From: an uncultured Geobacteraceae bacterium
GTDB lineage: Bacteria > Desulfobacterota > Desulfuromonadia > Geobacterales > Pseudopelobacteraceae
DNA length: 57,684 bases
Assembly (NCBI GenBank): GCA_903939115.1
Contig: CAJAFV010000004.1
Location: forward strand, 1-57,684
Reading direction: 5' to 3'
Of the stretch, positions 1 to 9,236 are shown one piece after another (position 1 is the first letter of the stretch; every line of letters starts with the position of its first letter). Made by a program: the position numbers and the translations under genes. The notes under the pieces were generated by a model. The model was not told where the DNA came from, searched no databases, and saw nothing but the letters and a program-made list of their open reading frames with translations.

Positions 1-141
1 CTATTTCGACAAACTGGGGTTGGTCTCATTCATGGACCAGCACCACCGACTTCAACACACTTCATGAACCGCCGTGTACGGAACCGTACGCACGGTGGTG
101 TGGGAGGACGGCGGGAGTAATCCCGCCTCCTACCCGATCCT
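1..141 (+). mobile_element. 3' end of a group II intron (domains V and VI)
   Basis: Bases 68-99 fold as a textbook domain V: a 9-bp lower stem (68-76 with 91-99), a two-base CG bulge (89-90), a 4-bp upper stem and a GAAC loop. Bases 100-135 follow as a domain VI hairpin (GGAGG..GGCGGG with CCCGCC..CCTCC). The sequence then ends in ACCCGAT, a common 3' boundary for bacterial group II introns, so the exon should begin near 138-141. The rest of the intron lies upstream of the window. The bulge and the order of the two domains make this more than a chance hairpin. Confidence 0.8.
2..67 (+). CDS. C-terminal end of the intron-encoded reverse transcriptase/maturase (partial)
   Basis: An open frame enters from the window start and ends with TGA at 65-67, one base before domain V. 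In group II introns the maturase gene lies in domain IV, immediately before domain V, so position is the main support. The 21 visible residues include YFDKLGLVSF, which resembles maturase C-termini as I remember them, but too little is present for a family assignment. Confidence 0.35.
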   Translation, partial: YFDKLGLVSFMDQHHRLQHTS

Positions 142-257
142 GTGGTATGACATGCGGCGAGAAGTTCAGCGACGAGCAACAAATAACTTCTTCGAAGGTT
201 CGCACACTTTGACCGTTGTTGAGAATCGAGGAGATTAAGGTACTGACGGGAGTGAGT

Positions 258-581
258 TTACTTTGTTACGCCGGTTGTCTCCCTGGATGCAATCTCAAAT
301 GCTCTGGGCGCCCATTCCCTGTCTACGATCTTAATATAGTTAATAATCCCGAATGAAACGAGCGACTGTTTACTTTTATCCTGGGTAGCCGTAACAAATT
401 TCCAATCGATAAATTCGAGCCCATCCCATTGTGGCAATGAGTAAACCTTCTCGTCAACAGTTTCATCGGGGCCAACAGCCACTTGATAAATCTTTTGTTG
501 ATGCTTGAGCAAGAGAGGTTTGTAGTGATTGGCATAAACAAAGGGGGCTATTACCAACGCTATTATAATCCATTTTTTCAT
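258..581 (-). CDS. Small exported or membrane-anchored protein of unknown function
   Basis: A 107-residue protein. It starts with a short basic stretch and a hydrophobic segment (MKKWIIIALVIAPFVYA, residues 1-17), which reads as a signal peptide or single anchor, so the rest is probably periplasmic. The mature part is mixed and charged, with a central VSFGIINYIKI segment. I do not recognise the family with confidence; layout and length are reminiscent of DUF4359-like small proteins, but this is weak. It stands alone between the intron end and an AT-rich intergenic stretch, with no operon partner. Confidence 0.55.
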   Translation of the reverse strand: MKKWIIIALVIAPFVYANHYKPLLLKHQQKIYQVAVGPDETVDEKVYSLPQWDGLEFIDWKFVTATQDKSKQSLVSFGIINYIKIVDREWAPRAFEIASRETTGVTK

Positions 582-689
582 TGGCTATTCCCCCAGGATT
601 AATTGACTAATACTATTGGGACAGGTTTTAACCGAGACAGCATACACTCTAAAAAATATTATTAACAGACTGTTTTTTTAAAAAATCGA

Positions 690-895
690 TGATATATTAT
701 AAATAGATGGAAAGAAGAATAAACCAACAAAAAGGAGGGCCCAATATCTATGAATGAGACTCCACCAGAGTATTACCAGACATAGGAATCAGGACTGCTC
801 CGATTGACAAAATAGATCGGATTAATACCTAAAAGGTAATCGGATATATACTAGAAAAGAGAAGCCCACCGAATGACATGGTGGGCTTTTTATAT
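690..895 (+). ncRNA. Candidate small stand-alone transcript with short ORF and terminator
   Basis: Between two minus-strand genes lies a compact plus-strand unit. An AT-rich -10-like TATTAT precedes it near 694. A strong AAAGGAGG (731-738) is followed by an ATG at 750 opening an 11-codon frame, with an alternative ATG at 754 opening a 17-codon frame. Two small hairpins follow (CCGAT/ATCGG and TACCT/AGGTA), then a clear intrinsic terminator. No larger gene is served by it. It could be a small RNA, a small-peptide gene or a remnant. The function is unknown. Confidence 0.3.
862..894 (+). terminator. Rho-independent terminator
   Basis: AAGCCCACC (862-870) pairs perfectly with GGTGGGCTT (880-888) over a 9-base loop, followed by a run of T. 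The T-tract is on the plus-strand side, so it ends a rightward transcript from the small unit before it. Confidence 0.8.
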
Positions 896-986
896 ATGAG
901 TGCTCTCTTCGGTGTCATGTCCTATGTGTATGCTGTCATCCAACGGCCCCTCGGGCCGATGATGGATCGGCCGAAATCCCTCAATT

Positions 987-1469
987 CTATTCGAGCTCTT
1001 CCCCCACGACTTCCATCTCCCGCGAAATTTCCCTCAGAGCAGCATCTTTGCGCCTGAAAAACGTTACCAGCCAGTAACAGATGAAATATGACGCGCATGC
1101 TGCAAAAAAGCCAATTATAGAGCTTCCCAGGAGGATTGACTTGGCATACGGCTGGAGAGTGTGCCAGTCAAGGTTTGTGAAGCTGAGTTCCCTGGCCGGT
1201 TTACCCCGCAGAAATCTTCCCAGGTTGTAGCTAGCCACCAGGACCGGCACAATTGTCAAAGGCGTGTTGATCCAGGCACCGGTAATGCAGGCCACTTTGT
1301 TGAGGCGGAAGAGGAATGCCAGTGCAATGGCAAGTGGGGTGTGTAAGCCGAAGAAGGGGGTGAAACTGACAAAAACCCCAACCGCAAAACCGGTGGAAAT
1401 ATGACCGGGATGGGCATCGAGGGAGAGTATCTTTTTGAATTGCTGCTTGACTGTATCGATGTTTATCAT
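987..1469 (-). CDS. DUF2062 domain membrane protein
   Basis: A protein of 160 residues from the internal ATG (MINIDTVKQQ); an upstream start adds 8 residues but has no better ribosome site. It matches DUF2062 proteins: an amphipathic start, then GFAVGVFVSFTPFFGLHT and a second hydrophobic segment with NTPLTIVPV, followed by two more membrane stretches and a charged tail. The family is an integral inner-membrane group often found near envelope or glycosyltransferase genes; its biochemical role is not established. It is divergently arranged with mtnP, with about 100 bases between them. Confidence 0.75.
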   Translation of the reverse strand: MINIDTVKQQFKKILSLDAHPGHISTGFAVGVFVSFTPFFGLHTPLAIALAFLFRLNKVACITGAWINTPLTIVPVLVASYNLGRFLRGKPARELSFTNLDWHTLQPYAKSILLGSSIIGFFAACASYFICYWLVTFFRRKDAALREISREMEVVGEELE

Positions 1470-1596
1470 AACGGCCCCGGTTGCTGGCAACAATACGATT
1501 TTGATGTCTGTTTTGTCAATTTAATAGACTTCACGATTCCGCCCATCTCTGGTATAAAGTGGGTAGAGTGAATTGAATTCGAAAGGAAAGAACATC

Positions 1597-2460
1597 ATGA
1601 GTGAAACAACTATCGGCGTAATCGGCGGCAGCGGACTGTACGATATGGAAGGGTTGGAGCAGGTTGAGCGGATCAGGATTGAAACCCCCTTTGGCGACCC
1701 TTCCGACGAATATGTCACCGGCACACTGAACGGGGTAAAGATGGTGTTCCTTCCCCGGCATGGGAGAGGTCACCGCCTGCTTCCATCTGAAGTTAATTAT
1801 CGCGCCAACATTTACGGTATGAAAACGTTCGGTGTGGAGCGGATTATCTCCGTCTCGGCAGTTGGAAGCCTGAAAGATGCCATCGCTCCGGGACATATTG
1901 TGATTCCGAACCAATTTTACGATCGCACCAAAGGAGTCAGGAAAGATACTTTTTTCGGAGATGGAGTTGTTGCCCATGCCGGCTTTGCCGATCCGGTCTG
2001 TGATGATCTTTCTCAGACTCTTTACAATGCTGCTCAAAAAGCCGGTGCAACTGCTCACATGGGGGGCACCTACATCTGTATGGAAGGCCCGGCCTTTTCA
2101 ACCCGGGCCGAATCATTGTCCTATCTGGGACTGGGGGCTTCCGTAATCGGCATGACCAATTTGACCGAAGCCAAACTGGCTCGAGAAGCCGAGATCTGCT
2201 ACGGCATCATAGCGCTTTCAACTGATTATGATTGTTGGCACGACTCGCACGAGGATGTAACGATAGAAGCGATCATCAAGATTATCCACCAGAATGTGGC
2301 CATGGCTAAAGATATTATACGTTTTGCTGTTGCGGAAATCGGTAGCGCACGCCCTTGCCTGTGCGGTAGCGCCATGCGGTATGCCGTAATTACTGATCGA
2401 GCCATGATACCTGAAACAACAAAACAGAAGCTGATGCCGATTGTCGGCAGGTATCTGTAG
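1597..2460 (+). CDS. mtnP: S-methyl-5'-thioadenosine phosphorylase
   Basis: A protein of 287 residues. The enzyme cleaves methylthioadenosine with phosphate to adenine and methylthioribose-1-phosphate, salvaging the by-product of polyamine and other S-adenosylmethionine reactions in the cytoplasm. Seen here: the phosphate-binding GGSGLYDM at the N-terminus, PRHGRGHRLLPSEVNYRAN, the CMEGPAFSTRAES signature, GMTNLTEAKLAREAE, and TDYDCWH near residue 216, whose acidic residues favour adenine nucleosides. The ATG at 1597 is chosen over a TTG at 1573 because GAAAGGAAAG lies just upstream of it. It converges on the GGDEF-EAL gene with only 15 bases between the stops and no obvious terminator. Confidence 0.9.
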   Translation: MSETTIGVIGGSGLYDMEGLEQVERIRIETPFGDPSDEYVTGTLNGVKMVFLPRHGRGHRLLPSEVNYRANIYGMKTFGVERIISVSAVGSLKDAIAPGHIVIPNQFYDRTKGVRKDTFFGDGVVAHAGFADPVCDDLSQTLYNAAQKAGATAHMGGTYICMEGPAFSTRAESLSYLGLGASVIGMTNLTEAKLAREAEICYGIIALSTDYDCWHDSHEDVTIEAIIKIIHQNVAMAKDIIRFAVAEIGSARPCLCGSAMRYAVITDRAMIPETTKQKLMPIVGRYL

Positions 2461-2475
2461 TGCTTTGCATACCGA

Positions 2476-4683
2476 CTACGTTACGTTGGCCGTTTTGAAG
2501 CTGAAAATCGAAGCATTGCCGGATGCGCTGCGCAACAGCTGTTCGGTCTCTTTTGCCCGCTTCGGTTCACTGAAGAAAAAACCCTGCATTTCATAACAGC
2601 CGATCTCTTTGAGTGCTTTCGCCTGTTCGGCGGATTCAACACCCTCTGCAAGCAAATGCAGGCCATAGCCATTGGCGATGCCGATAATCGCCTGGATTAT
2701 CGGGGAAGCGCTATGCTCATTAAAGAGATCGCGGACGAACGACTGATCTATTTTAATCGTATTGATCGGAAACAGGCGCAGATAGTTAAGAGAGGAATAA
2801 CAGGTCCCAAAATCGTCGATCGCAATCCGGATGCCGTGACTGCGTAGCAGTTTCATTTTTGCGATGATACTTGATGCATCCTGCAGCAAAATATTTTCGG
2901 TTATTTCCACTTCCAGGGAATCGGGCGGAAGGTTGTAGCGGATTACGTGCGGCAGGATTCGATCTACGATGTCTTTACGTTCGAACTCCTGCGGGGAAAC
3001 GTTCACGGACATACGAAGGTTTTCAAATCCACCCGCCCGCCATGCAGATAACTGTTTACATGCAGTGTCCAGCACCCAGTCGGTGATTGAACTGATCAAG
3101 CCGGTTTCTTCCGCTAAATCAATAAAGACATACGGGCTCAGCAGGCCTTGAGTCGGGTGGTTCCAACGAATAAGTGCCTCAACACCGACGATCACTTTTT
3201 CGTTTACATTGAATTGCGGTTGGTAATACAACTCAAATTCGTTCCTGCGAATGGCCAGTCGCAGATCGTTTTCAAGGGTGATTCGTTCATGTTTTGAAAC
3301 ATTCATATCCGGAATGAAATACCTGTATCCGTTTTTACCGCCCGCTTTTACTTTGTACATGGCGATATCGGCATTTTTTAACAGGACATCAACATTGTCG
3401 CCATCACGGGGCAATACGGCAATGCCGATGCTGGCGGTCATAAACATGTCCTGGCCGCCAACCAAAAATGGGGCACTGAGTTCGCTGATAATTTTTTCTG
3501 CGACAATAGTCGCGTCTTCCGCCTTCACCATATCCGGCAGTAACGCAGTAAACTCGTCCCCCCCTTTACGCGCGATCGTATCACCGGCACGCATGCAGAG
3601 GCGCAGGCGACACGCCACATTCCTCAATAATTCATCTCCCACAGCATGCCCATAAGTGTCATTGACCAGTTTGAAGCGGTCAAGGTCTATAAACATGACG
3701 CCAACCATGCATCCGAATCGTTTTGCATGGATAATGGCCATTTCGAGGCGGTCCTTAAACAGCCTCTGGTTGGGCAGGGAAGTGAGTTGGTCGTGAAAGG
3801 CCTGGTATGCAATGGCTTCTTCGGCAAGCTTGCGCTCGGTTATGTCGTGAGCCACACCATAGGTGCCCGGATACTGCTTTTGCATCTGGGTGGTGATTCC
3901 CGGCGTGGTGGTTGCGGGGGCGCTCAACATCGAGACCATCAGATTGATTTCAAAATGATAGTAACGGTTGTTTTTGCATTTCAGGCGTATCTCAAGATTG
4001 TCAGTTGCCTGGCCATCTCTGCGGCGTTCGGCAAAGGCATACAGTGCTTTTTCCACATCATCTTCGTAGACGATAGTGCTGTAGTCGCAGCCGATAAGCT
4101 CATCACGCGTATAGCCGAGCAGCGATTCAAAGCGGCTGTTTATAAATGTGAAACGGCCGTTGTCATCAAGGATATAGATGAGGTCGGGGGAGTTCTCTAC
4201 GATAAAACGGTGGACCTGTTCAGAATGCTCCAGACGAGCCGTCATAAGGGCATTGCTGCGTTCCAGTCGGCACCGGTACAGGGCGCTGACCACCTTCTGC
4301 TTGAGTTCGCCCAGCTCTTCCGGTTTACGGACAAATTCTATTGCGCCTCTCCGTAGGGCGAGAATAGCGGAGTTTATGTTGTCGTTGGCGCTGACGAAAA
4401 TAACGCTGGTATGGATGTTGTTTGCGGAGATCCACTCCATGACTTCCAGGCCGGAAATATCCGGCAGCTTGATGTCCAGCAGAACGAGGTCAAATTCTCC
4501 GGACTCAAGTGCAGCAATTGCGTCACATCCGGTTCCGCATTCAATGATTTCAAGGCCGAGGTCATTGAGTTGCAGCCGGATACTTGATCGCATGAGCGGC
4601 TCATCATCAACAATCAGCAGTCTCTGTGGATGGCTGAGAGCCTCCGACAAGGCGGCGGTATGGGATATATTGAGCCGGTTCAT
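2476..4683 (-). CDS. Response regulator with PAS, GGDEF and EAL domains (c-di-GMP signalling)
   Basis: A 735-residue protein. The domains run in order: a receiver (about 18-135; DDE pocket at LLIVDDEPL, phosphoacceptor Asp70 in LLD); a linker helix; PAS (about 150-285); GGDEF (about 295-460); EAL (about 475-720). The cyclase motif GGDEF is intact and is preceded at the right spacing by RAGD, a product-inhibition I-site. The phosphodiesterase motif is also intact (VEALIRWNHP, DDFGTCYSSL, KIDQSFV, AEGVE). Both activities are therefore possible. The start overlaps the stop of the upstream kinase gene by 4 bases (ATGA), so the two are translationally coupled and probably form a two-component pair. 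Confidence 0.9.
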   Translation of the reverse strand: MNRLNISHTAALSEALSHPQRLLIVDDEPLMRSSIRLQLNDLGLEIIECGTGCDAIAALESGEFDLVLLDIKLPDISGLEVMEWISANNIHTSVIFVSANDNINSAILALRRGAIEFVRKPEELGELKQKVVSALYRCRLERSNALMTARLEHSEQVHRFIVENSPDLIYILDDNGRFTFINSRFESLLGYTRDELIGCDYSTIVYEDDVEKALYAFAERRRDGQATDNLEIRLKCKNNRYYHFEINLMVSMLSAPATTTPGITTQMQKQYPGTYGVAHDITERKLAEEAIAYQAFHDQLTSLPNQRLFKDRLEMAIIHAKRFGCMVGVMFIDLDRFKLVNDTYGHAVGDELLRNVACRLRLCMRAGDTIARKGGDEFTALLPDMVKAEDATIVAEKIISELSAPFLVGGQDMFMTASIGIAVLPRDGDNVDVLLKNADIAMYKVKAGGKNGYRYFIPDMNVSKHERITLENDLRLAIRRNEFELYYQPQFNVNEKVIVGVEALIRWNHPTQGLLSPYVFIDLAEETGLISSITDWVLDTACKQLSAWRAGGFENLRMSVNVSPQEFERKDIVDRILPHVIRYNLPPDSLEVEITENILLQDASSIIAKMKLLRSHGIRIAIDDFGTCYSSLNYLRLFPINTIKIDQSFVRDLFNEHSASPIIQAIIGIANGYGLHLLAEGVESAEQAKALKEIGCYEMQGFFFSEPKRAKETEQLLRSASGNASIFSFKTANVT

Positions 4684-6854
4684 TGTTCAGTCACCGCTGA
4701 ATGGGGAAGCAAAATTGAAAAACTTGTACCATGGCCGGATTTGCTCCGGCAGGTAATGAGCCCTTCAAGCTGCTGCAGCAGGCTTGCCACGATGGAAAGA
4801 CCGATACCCGAATGCCCCGGTCGCCTTCCAGGTTCGAGCGGCTGGAAAAGGCGTTGCATGACGTCGTCAGGGAGTCCCGGTCCGGTGTCGTCCAGGCGTA
4901 TCTCAATGTATGAACGTCCCCCCTGATTCACATTTCCTTGAGTGGAAACAGTAAAACGACCGCCGGTAGACATCGCATCTGAGGCATTATTCCAGAGGTT
5001 TACCAGAACCTGTTTGAGGCTGTCCCTGTTGCACGCGACCGGCATCAAAAGTGGATCAAGTGACTTTGTTACGGTGATGCCGCGACTGGAAAAAAGTGAC
5101 GTGCCATACAGCACCAGCATGCTCTCGATCAGAGCGTTGATGTCGAGAATAGCGGCTGTTGCTGGCCGTTCCGGCAGGTGGTTCATCTGGCGCAGGATCT
5201 TTGTAACACGATCAATTTCTTCTCTTAGTATATCAAGCTCCTGATGCAGGTTGTTTGCGTCAGGCAGTTTGGTTCTGATGATGCTGAGATAGTTATTGAT
5301 GATGCCGAGCGGGTTTCCCGCTTCATGTATCACCTTGCGGGTCTGCTGTTCGAAATGTCTGGTCAGTACCACCTCAGCCGAGTGCTCACGCTCCTGCATG
5401 TCACGCCACATTTCAATGCTGTTTGCGGCGACCTGTGAAAAGCTCATCATCAACGACTGCTGGTGGCGGAGCCGAAGATGGTTCGCTGCACTTATCCCGA
5501 AGGCGATGACGCCGATACTTGTTGTCCGGCCGGTCAGGGGGAGGTATACCACACCTTCACTGCCAAGGGCTCTGGTAACCTGGGTGTCAATCAGCGGTAT
5601 CGATGCGGATTCAGTTTCGAATGTGGATCGTAGCAGGTCTCTCAGAGCAGCGTCTGCGGCCAGGCTCTGCGTGGCAATCAGCGGAATTTCAATCCGCTGC
5701 AGAATTTCCGGTTGGGCAGATATACCGGCACCAGACATTATCGCCGTATCAGGATGAGCCAGAAGAAAGGCGATCTGTCCGGGACCAAAGAGCAGAATGG
5801 CCGATTCACGTATGCCGAGCAGGATCTCGGTTTCACTGGAAAGTGATGTCAAGCCGTGCTGCAGAGGCTGCAGCAGAGCCATGTCACGTACCGCATCATT
5901 CAGGCAGGAATCAACAGGATCACTTTCAGCTGTTTTTGCATGATGGTGAGCGTGCGATTGGACTGTTGTCTGCGGAAATGTTTTGGTTGTCGAAGCCTTA
6001 CCGATGTCAAGCGCCTCTTCAAGAACCGCAACCCGTTCGGCACAATCCCGGTAAATAACAGCAGTACTATGAGCGTCAATTCCCAGCATTAATGATATCG
6101 CGTGCAGGTCAGATGTCGCCGCTTCCTGGGCGAGGTCCTGAAATTTTATTTGATCACACAGAATGTGGGAAGACCAGATTATCTGACTTAACCTGTCAGC
6201 AGAAGAAATCTCCTCGGCTGTTTTGTGGTGGAACAGGATTGCATCTGCCATAAAGGAGGAGAGTTTCCATTGATCAATCAGCCAGGCACCGACGGCTGAA
6301 TGGTTTGTGCCGAGCAGTATCTCTTCTGCATGCAGCAAGTCGGTCTCGTCAATACTTGACTCAAGTACCCTCCCATAGCACTCTTCCATCCCGCCCAGCA
6401 GGAGCAGTTGACCGACATCATGGAGAAGGCCGGAAAGGTATGCTTCTTCTGAGTCAGGATAGTCCACTGCGGTAGAAATTTCACGGGCCACTTCGGCAAC
6501 CAGCAGGGAATGACTCCAAAAACCGGACAAATCATATTTGCGCTTATTTACTGCAGGAGAAAAAACGGCTTGCACAATAAGACAGGAAGCCAGGGTTCGT
6601 ACGAGGCGTGTGCCGATGTTGACCAGGCAATGGGTGAGGTTTTTCGTTGAGGCTCCACGGAGCAGGGCGGGAGAATTGGCAACAGTGAGAATGCGTGCGC
6701 TCAATGCGGGATCTTGAGAAACAAGAGCCGCCAGTTCGTTCATGGTGGTGCGCTCTTGTTCTGCAAGGTGTAAGAACCGCAGTAATATCTGCGGCCGTGC
6801 CTGCAGTTGCATGGATTCAATCGAGTTTAGAACCGCTATCGGAATTTGCAACAC
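4680..6854 (-). CDS. HDOD-GAF sensor histidine kinase
   Basis: A 724-residue protein starting at GTG. An N-terminal HDOD domain (about 10-260) keeps an HD pair in SGLLHDVGQLLLLGG. It is followed by a GAF-like sensory region (about 330-480), a dimerisation domain with the H-box HEAGNPLGIINNY, and a HATPase domain (N-box NLWNNASDAM, G-boxes LDDTGPGLPDD and GIGLSIVASLLQQ). No membrane segment is evident, so it should act in the cytoplasm. It overlaps the downstream REC-PAS-GGDEF-EAL gene by 4 bases, which suggests it phosphorylates that regulator. The signal is unknown. GTG at 6854 is preceded by a weak GAGG; an ATG at 6812 is an alternative. Confidence 0.88.
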   Translation of the reverse strand: MLQIPIAVLNSIESMQLQARPQILLRFLHLAEQERTTMNELAALVSQDPALSARILTVANSPALLRGASTKNLTHCLVNIGTRLVRTLASCLIVQAVFSPAVNKRKYDLSGFWSHSLLVAEVAREISTAVDYPDSEEAYLSGLLHDVGQLLLLGGMEECYGRVLESSIDETDLLHAEEILLGTNHSAVGAWLIDQWKLSSFMADAILFHHKTAEEISSADRLSQIIWSSHILCDQIKFQDLAQEAATSDLHAISLMLGIDAHSTAVIYRDCAERVAVLEEALDIGKASTTKTFPQTTVQSHAHHHAKTAESDPVDSCLNDAVRDMALLQPLQHGLTSLSSETEILLGIRESAILLFGPGQIAFLLAHPDTAIMSGAGISAQPEILQRIEIPLIATQSLAADAALRDLLRSTFETESASIPLIDTQVTRALGSEGVVYLPLTGRTTSIGVIAFGISAANHLRLRHQQSLMMSFSQVAANSIEMWRDMQEREHSAEVVLTRHFEQQTRKVIHEAGNPLGIINNYLSIIRTKLPDANNLHQELDILREEIDRVTKILRQMNHLPERPATAAILDINALIESMLVLYGTSLFSSRGITVTKSLDPLLMPVACNRDSLKQVLVNLWNNASDAMSTGGRFTVSTQGNVNQGGRSYIEIRLDDTGPGLPDDVMQRLFQPLEPGRRPGHSGIGLSIVASLLQQLEGLITCRSKSGHGTSFSILLPHSAVTEQ

Positions 6855-7150
6855 GGATACCTCGTATCAGAATGGAGTTCTGCTCGCCAACCAGATATTA
6901 CAGGCGTACCTAATAACATTTATTTAATTGCAATTATTTACCAACGTACACATTTAACATGTGAACCGGCGATGATCAAGAATTATAATGAATTTTACAC
7001 ATGTAGCTCTGTTTCCGTACGCGCTGAACTCTCTGATGAGTTTAGCCGTAAACATTGTTTATCGAACTTCTGCACGGAGGCGGCAAGCGTATTGTGTTTT
7101 TTAGCGCTTCCCGCTATTGTGAGAATATTATTTAATACAGGGGGAACCGT
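6855..7150. other. Intergenic region before moeA
   Basis: This AT-rich stretch lies between the divergent kinase and moeA genes and should hold both promoters. An AGGGGGAA ribosome site directly precedes moeA. I see no convincing hairpin, operator or small gene. Confidence 0.5.
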
Positions 7151-8371
7151 ATGGTTTCATTTGAAGAGGCGCGCACGATAGTTCTGGAATGTATGCAGCC
7201 TGCTGGTATAGAGCGAGTTCATCTCCTCGAAGCCGCAGGCAGGGTGCTGGCTGAAGATTTGGTCGCCCCGTGGGATCTGCCGTTATGGGACAATTCGGCC
7301 ATGGACGGTTATGCTGTGCGATGGCAGGATTGCACGAGCACACCCTGCACATTGCGGGTGACCGGCTTTCTGCCGGCAGGTGCCAAAGCGGATGGGATTG
7401 CGGTCGAAGCGGGCTGCGCAGTGCGGATTATGACCGGTGCGCCGACTCCTGACGGCTGCGATGCCGTTGTCCCGGTGGAAGAAACCGATGACGGTCGGCA
7501 GGAGGTGACACTGCTGGAAACGCTGAAAAAAGGACAGCATATCCGCTGTCGTGCTGAAGATGTTGCTGCAGGTGTCGTCTTTGCCAGACGCGGAGCGCGT
7601 ATCCGCCCGCCTGAGGTCAACATGCTGGCCGGATTCGGTATGGCTTTGGTGCCGGTCTACTGCAGGCCGATTGTGGCGATTCTCTCCACAGGTGATGAAC
7701 TGGTGGAGTTGGGATGCACGCCCGGCCCCGGTGAGATTATCAACAGCAATACGCTCTCCCTGGCTGCCGCAGTGCAGGAGGTCGGCTGCATTCCTCGGGT
7801 CATCGGCATCGCCCGCGATAGTCGGGAGAGCCATTTGGAAAAACTCAGCGAGGGATTGAAAGCGGATGTTCTGATCACTTCAGCAGGAGTGTCGGCCGGC
7901 GATTGTGACCTTGTCCGGGATGTTCTGGAGGAACTGGGAGCGAAACAGATGTTCTGGAAAGTGGGCATCAAGCCGGGTGGGCCGACTGCGTTTGCGATGC
8001 ACGGTTCGACGCCGGTCTTCTCTCTGCCGGGCAACCCTGTTTCGACAATGATCACCTTTGAAGAGTTCGTCCGCCCCGCCCTGCTCAGGATGCAGGGGCA
8101 TCAACGGGTGTTTCAGCCGATCTTTAAAGCCGCACTGCGTCATGCGCTTAACAAAAAACCGGGTAAGGTGCAAATTGTCCGGGTGCGCCTGGAGAAGGAA
8201 CAGGGCCGCTGGTACGCTACCTCTGCCGGAAACCAGCAGACCGCCATTCTGAAGACCATGGTCGATGCCCAGGCAATCGCCCTGCTTCCGGCCGAGAGCA
8301 GTTGTTTTGCCGCCGGTGACGAAGTTAACGTTCACTTTTACGGCAATCATATCGAATTGGAGTCACTATGA
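7151..8371 (+). CDS. moeA: Molybdopterin molybdotransferase
   Basis: A protein of 406 residues. MoeA inserts molybdenum into adenylated molybdopterin in the last steps of molybdenum cofactor synthesis. Landmarks in order: PLWDNSAMDGYAVR; MTGAPTPDGCDAVVPVEE; the MoCF-binding core ILSTGDEL with PGEIINSN; TSAGVSAGDCDLV; KVGIKPGGPTAFA; and SLPGNPVSTMITFEEFV, then the C-terminal beta-barrel domain. Length and motif order fit full-length MoeA. It shares ATGA with nfo downstream, so the two are co-translated. The cofactor is needed by the formate dehydrogenase encoded at 13-15 kb. Confidence 0.93.
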   Translation: MVSFEEARTIVLECMQPAGIERVHLLEAAGRVLAEDLVAPWDLPLWDNSAMDGYAVRWQDCTSTPCTLRVTGFLPAGAKADGIAVEAGCAVRIMTGAPTPDGCDAVVPVEETDDGRQEVTLLETLKKGQHIRCRAEDVAAGVVFARRGARIRPPEVNMLAGFGMALVPVYCRPIVAILSTGDELVELGCTPGPGEIINSNTLSLAAAVQEVGCIPRVIGIARDSRESHLEKLSEGLKADVLITSAGVSAGDCDLVRDVLEELGAKQMFWKVGIKPGGPTAFAMHGSTPVFSLPGNPVSTMITFEEFVRPALLRMQGHQRVFQPIFKAALRHALNKKPGKVQIVRVRLEKEQGRWYATSAGNQQTAILKTMVDAQAIALLPAESSCFAAGDEVNVHFYGNHIELESL

Positions 8372-9225
8372 ACGATTTTCTTGGTGCCCATATGTCCATA
8401 TCAGGTGGGATCCACCTGGCCATCGACCGGGCAGTCGCCGCCGGTTGCTCAGTGCTGCAGCTCTTTACCCGAAATTCCAATCAATGGAAAGGAAAGCCGG
8501 TCAGCGATGCCGATGCCGCTCTTTTTCGCACCAAGTTTGCGGCATCCGGCCTGCATGAAGTAATTTCTCACGATATCTACCTGATAAATCTGGCGTCTCC
8601 TCCTGGCGAAATGCGCGATAAAAGCCTGGCGGCCTTTCGTGATGAGCTGGAAACATGCGCCCGCCTCGGCATCAATAAAGTGGTCATGCATCCCGGTTCG
8701 CATCTGGCTGATTCTCCGCAGGCCGGACTGGAAAGAGTGGTTGAGGCTTTTGATCAGCTGTTCTCTGAAGTGCCTCAGTTCGAAGGGAGGGTGCTGATCG
8801 AGACCACGGCCGGCCAGGGGAGCAATTTGGGAAGAACGTTTGAAGAGTTGGGATCAATCATACGTGGTTCACGGTACCCGGACAAATTCGGTGTCTGTTT
8901 TGATACCTGTCACACCTTTGCGGCTGGTTACAACATCGCAACAGAAGAGGGCTACCGTGACACTATGGAGCAGTTAGACCGTCTGATAGGTCTTGCCCGG
9001 TTGCAGTGCTTTCACCTGAATGACTCAAAAAAAGGGCTCGGTTCACGCGTTGACCGGCATGATCATATCGGGCAGGGGGCTCTCGGCTTGAATCCGTTCC
9101 GCTACATCCTTAATGATCCCCGTTTTACCTCGGTGCCGAAAATCCTTGAGACCCCGAAAGGTGACAACGACGAGATGGATGCAGTCAATCTTGCACTGCT
9201 GCGGGGACTTGTTGACAAAAAGTAA
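8368..9225 (+). CDS. nfo: Endonuclease IV (AP endonuclease)
   Basis: A protein of 285 residues. It cuts DNA 5' of abasic sites and removes 3' blocking groups during base-excision repair. It is a TIM-barrel trinuclear zinc enzyme; the metal ligands lie in recognisable blocks: GAHMSISGGIH, QLFTRNSNQW, HPGSHL, LIETTAGQGSNLG, GVCFDTCHTFAAGY, FHLNDSKKGLGSRVDRH and HIGQGALG. Its start overlaps the moeA stop by 4 bases. It converges on uvrA with 11 bases between the stop codons. Confidence 0.95.
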   Translation: MNDFLGAHMSISGGIHLAIDRAVAAGCSVLQLFTRNSNQWKGKPVSDADAALFRTKFAASGLHEVISHDIYLINLASPPGEMRDKSLAAFRDELETCARLGINKVVMHPGSHLADSPQAGLERVVEAFDQLFSEVPQFEGRVLIETTAGQGSNLGRTFEELGSIIRGSRYPDKFGVCFDTCHTFAAGYNIATEEGYRDTMEQLDRLIGLARLQCFHLNDSKKGLGSRVDRHDHIGQGALGLNPFRYILNDPRFTSVPKILETPKGDNDEMDAVNLALLRGLVDKK

Positions 9226-9236
9226 GTCGTAAAGCC

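Noticed and set aside
3646..4756. Long plus-strand frames opposite the GGDEF-EAL regulator
   Set aside because: They overlap clear receiver and PAS motifs on the other strand and have no ribosome sites.
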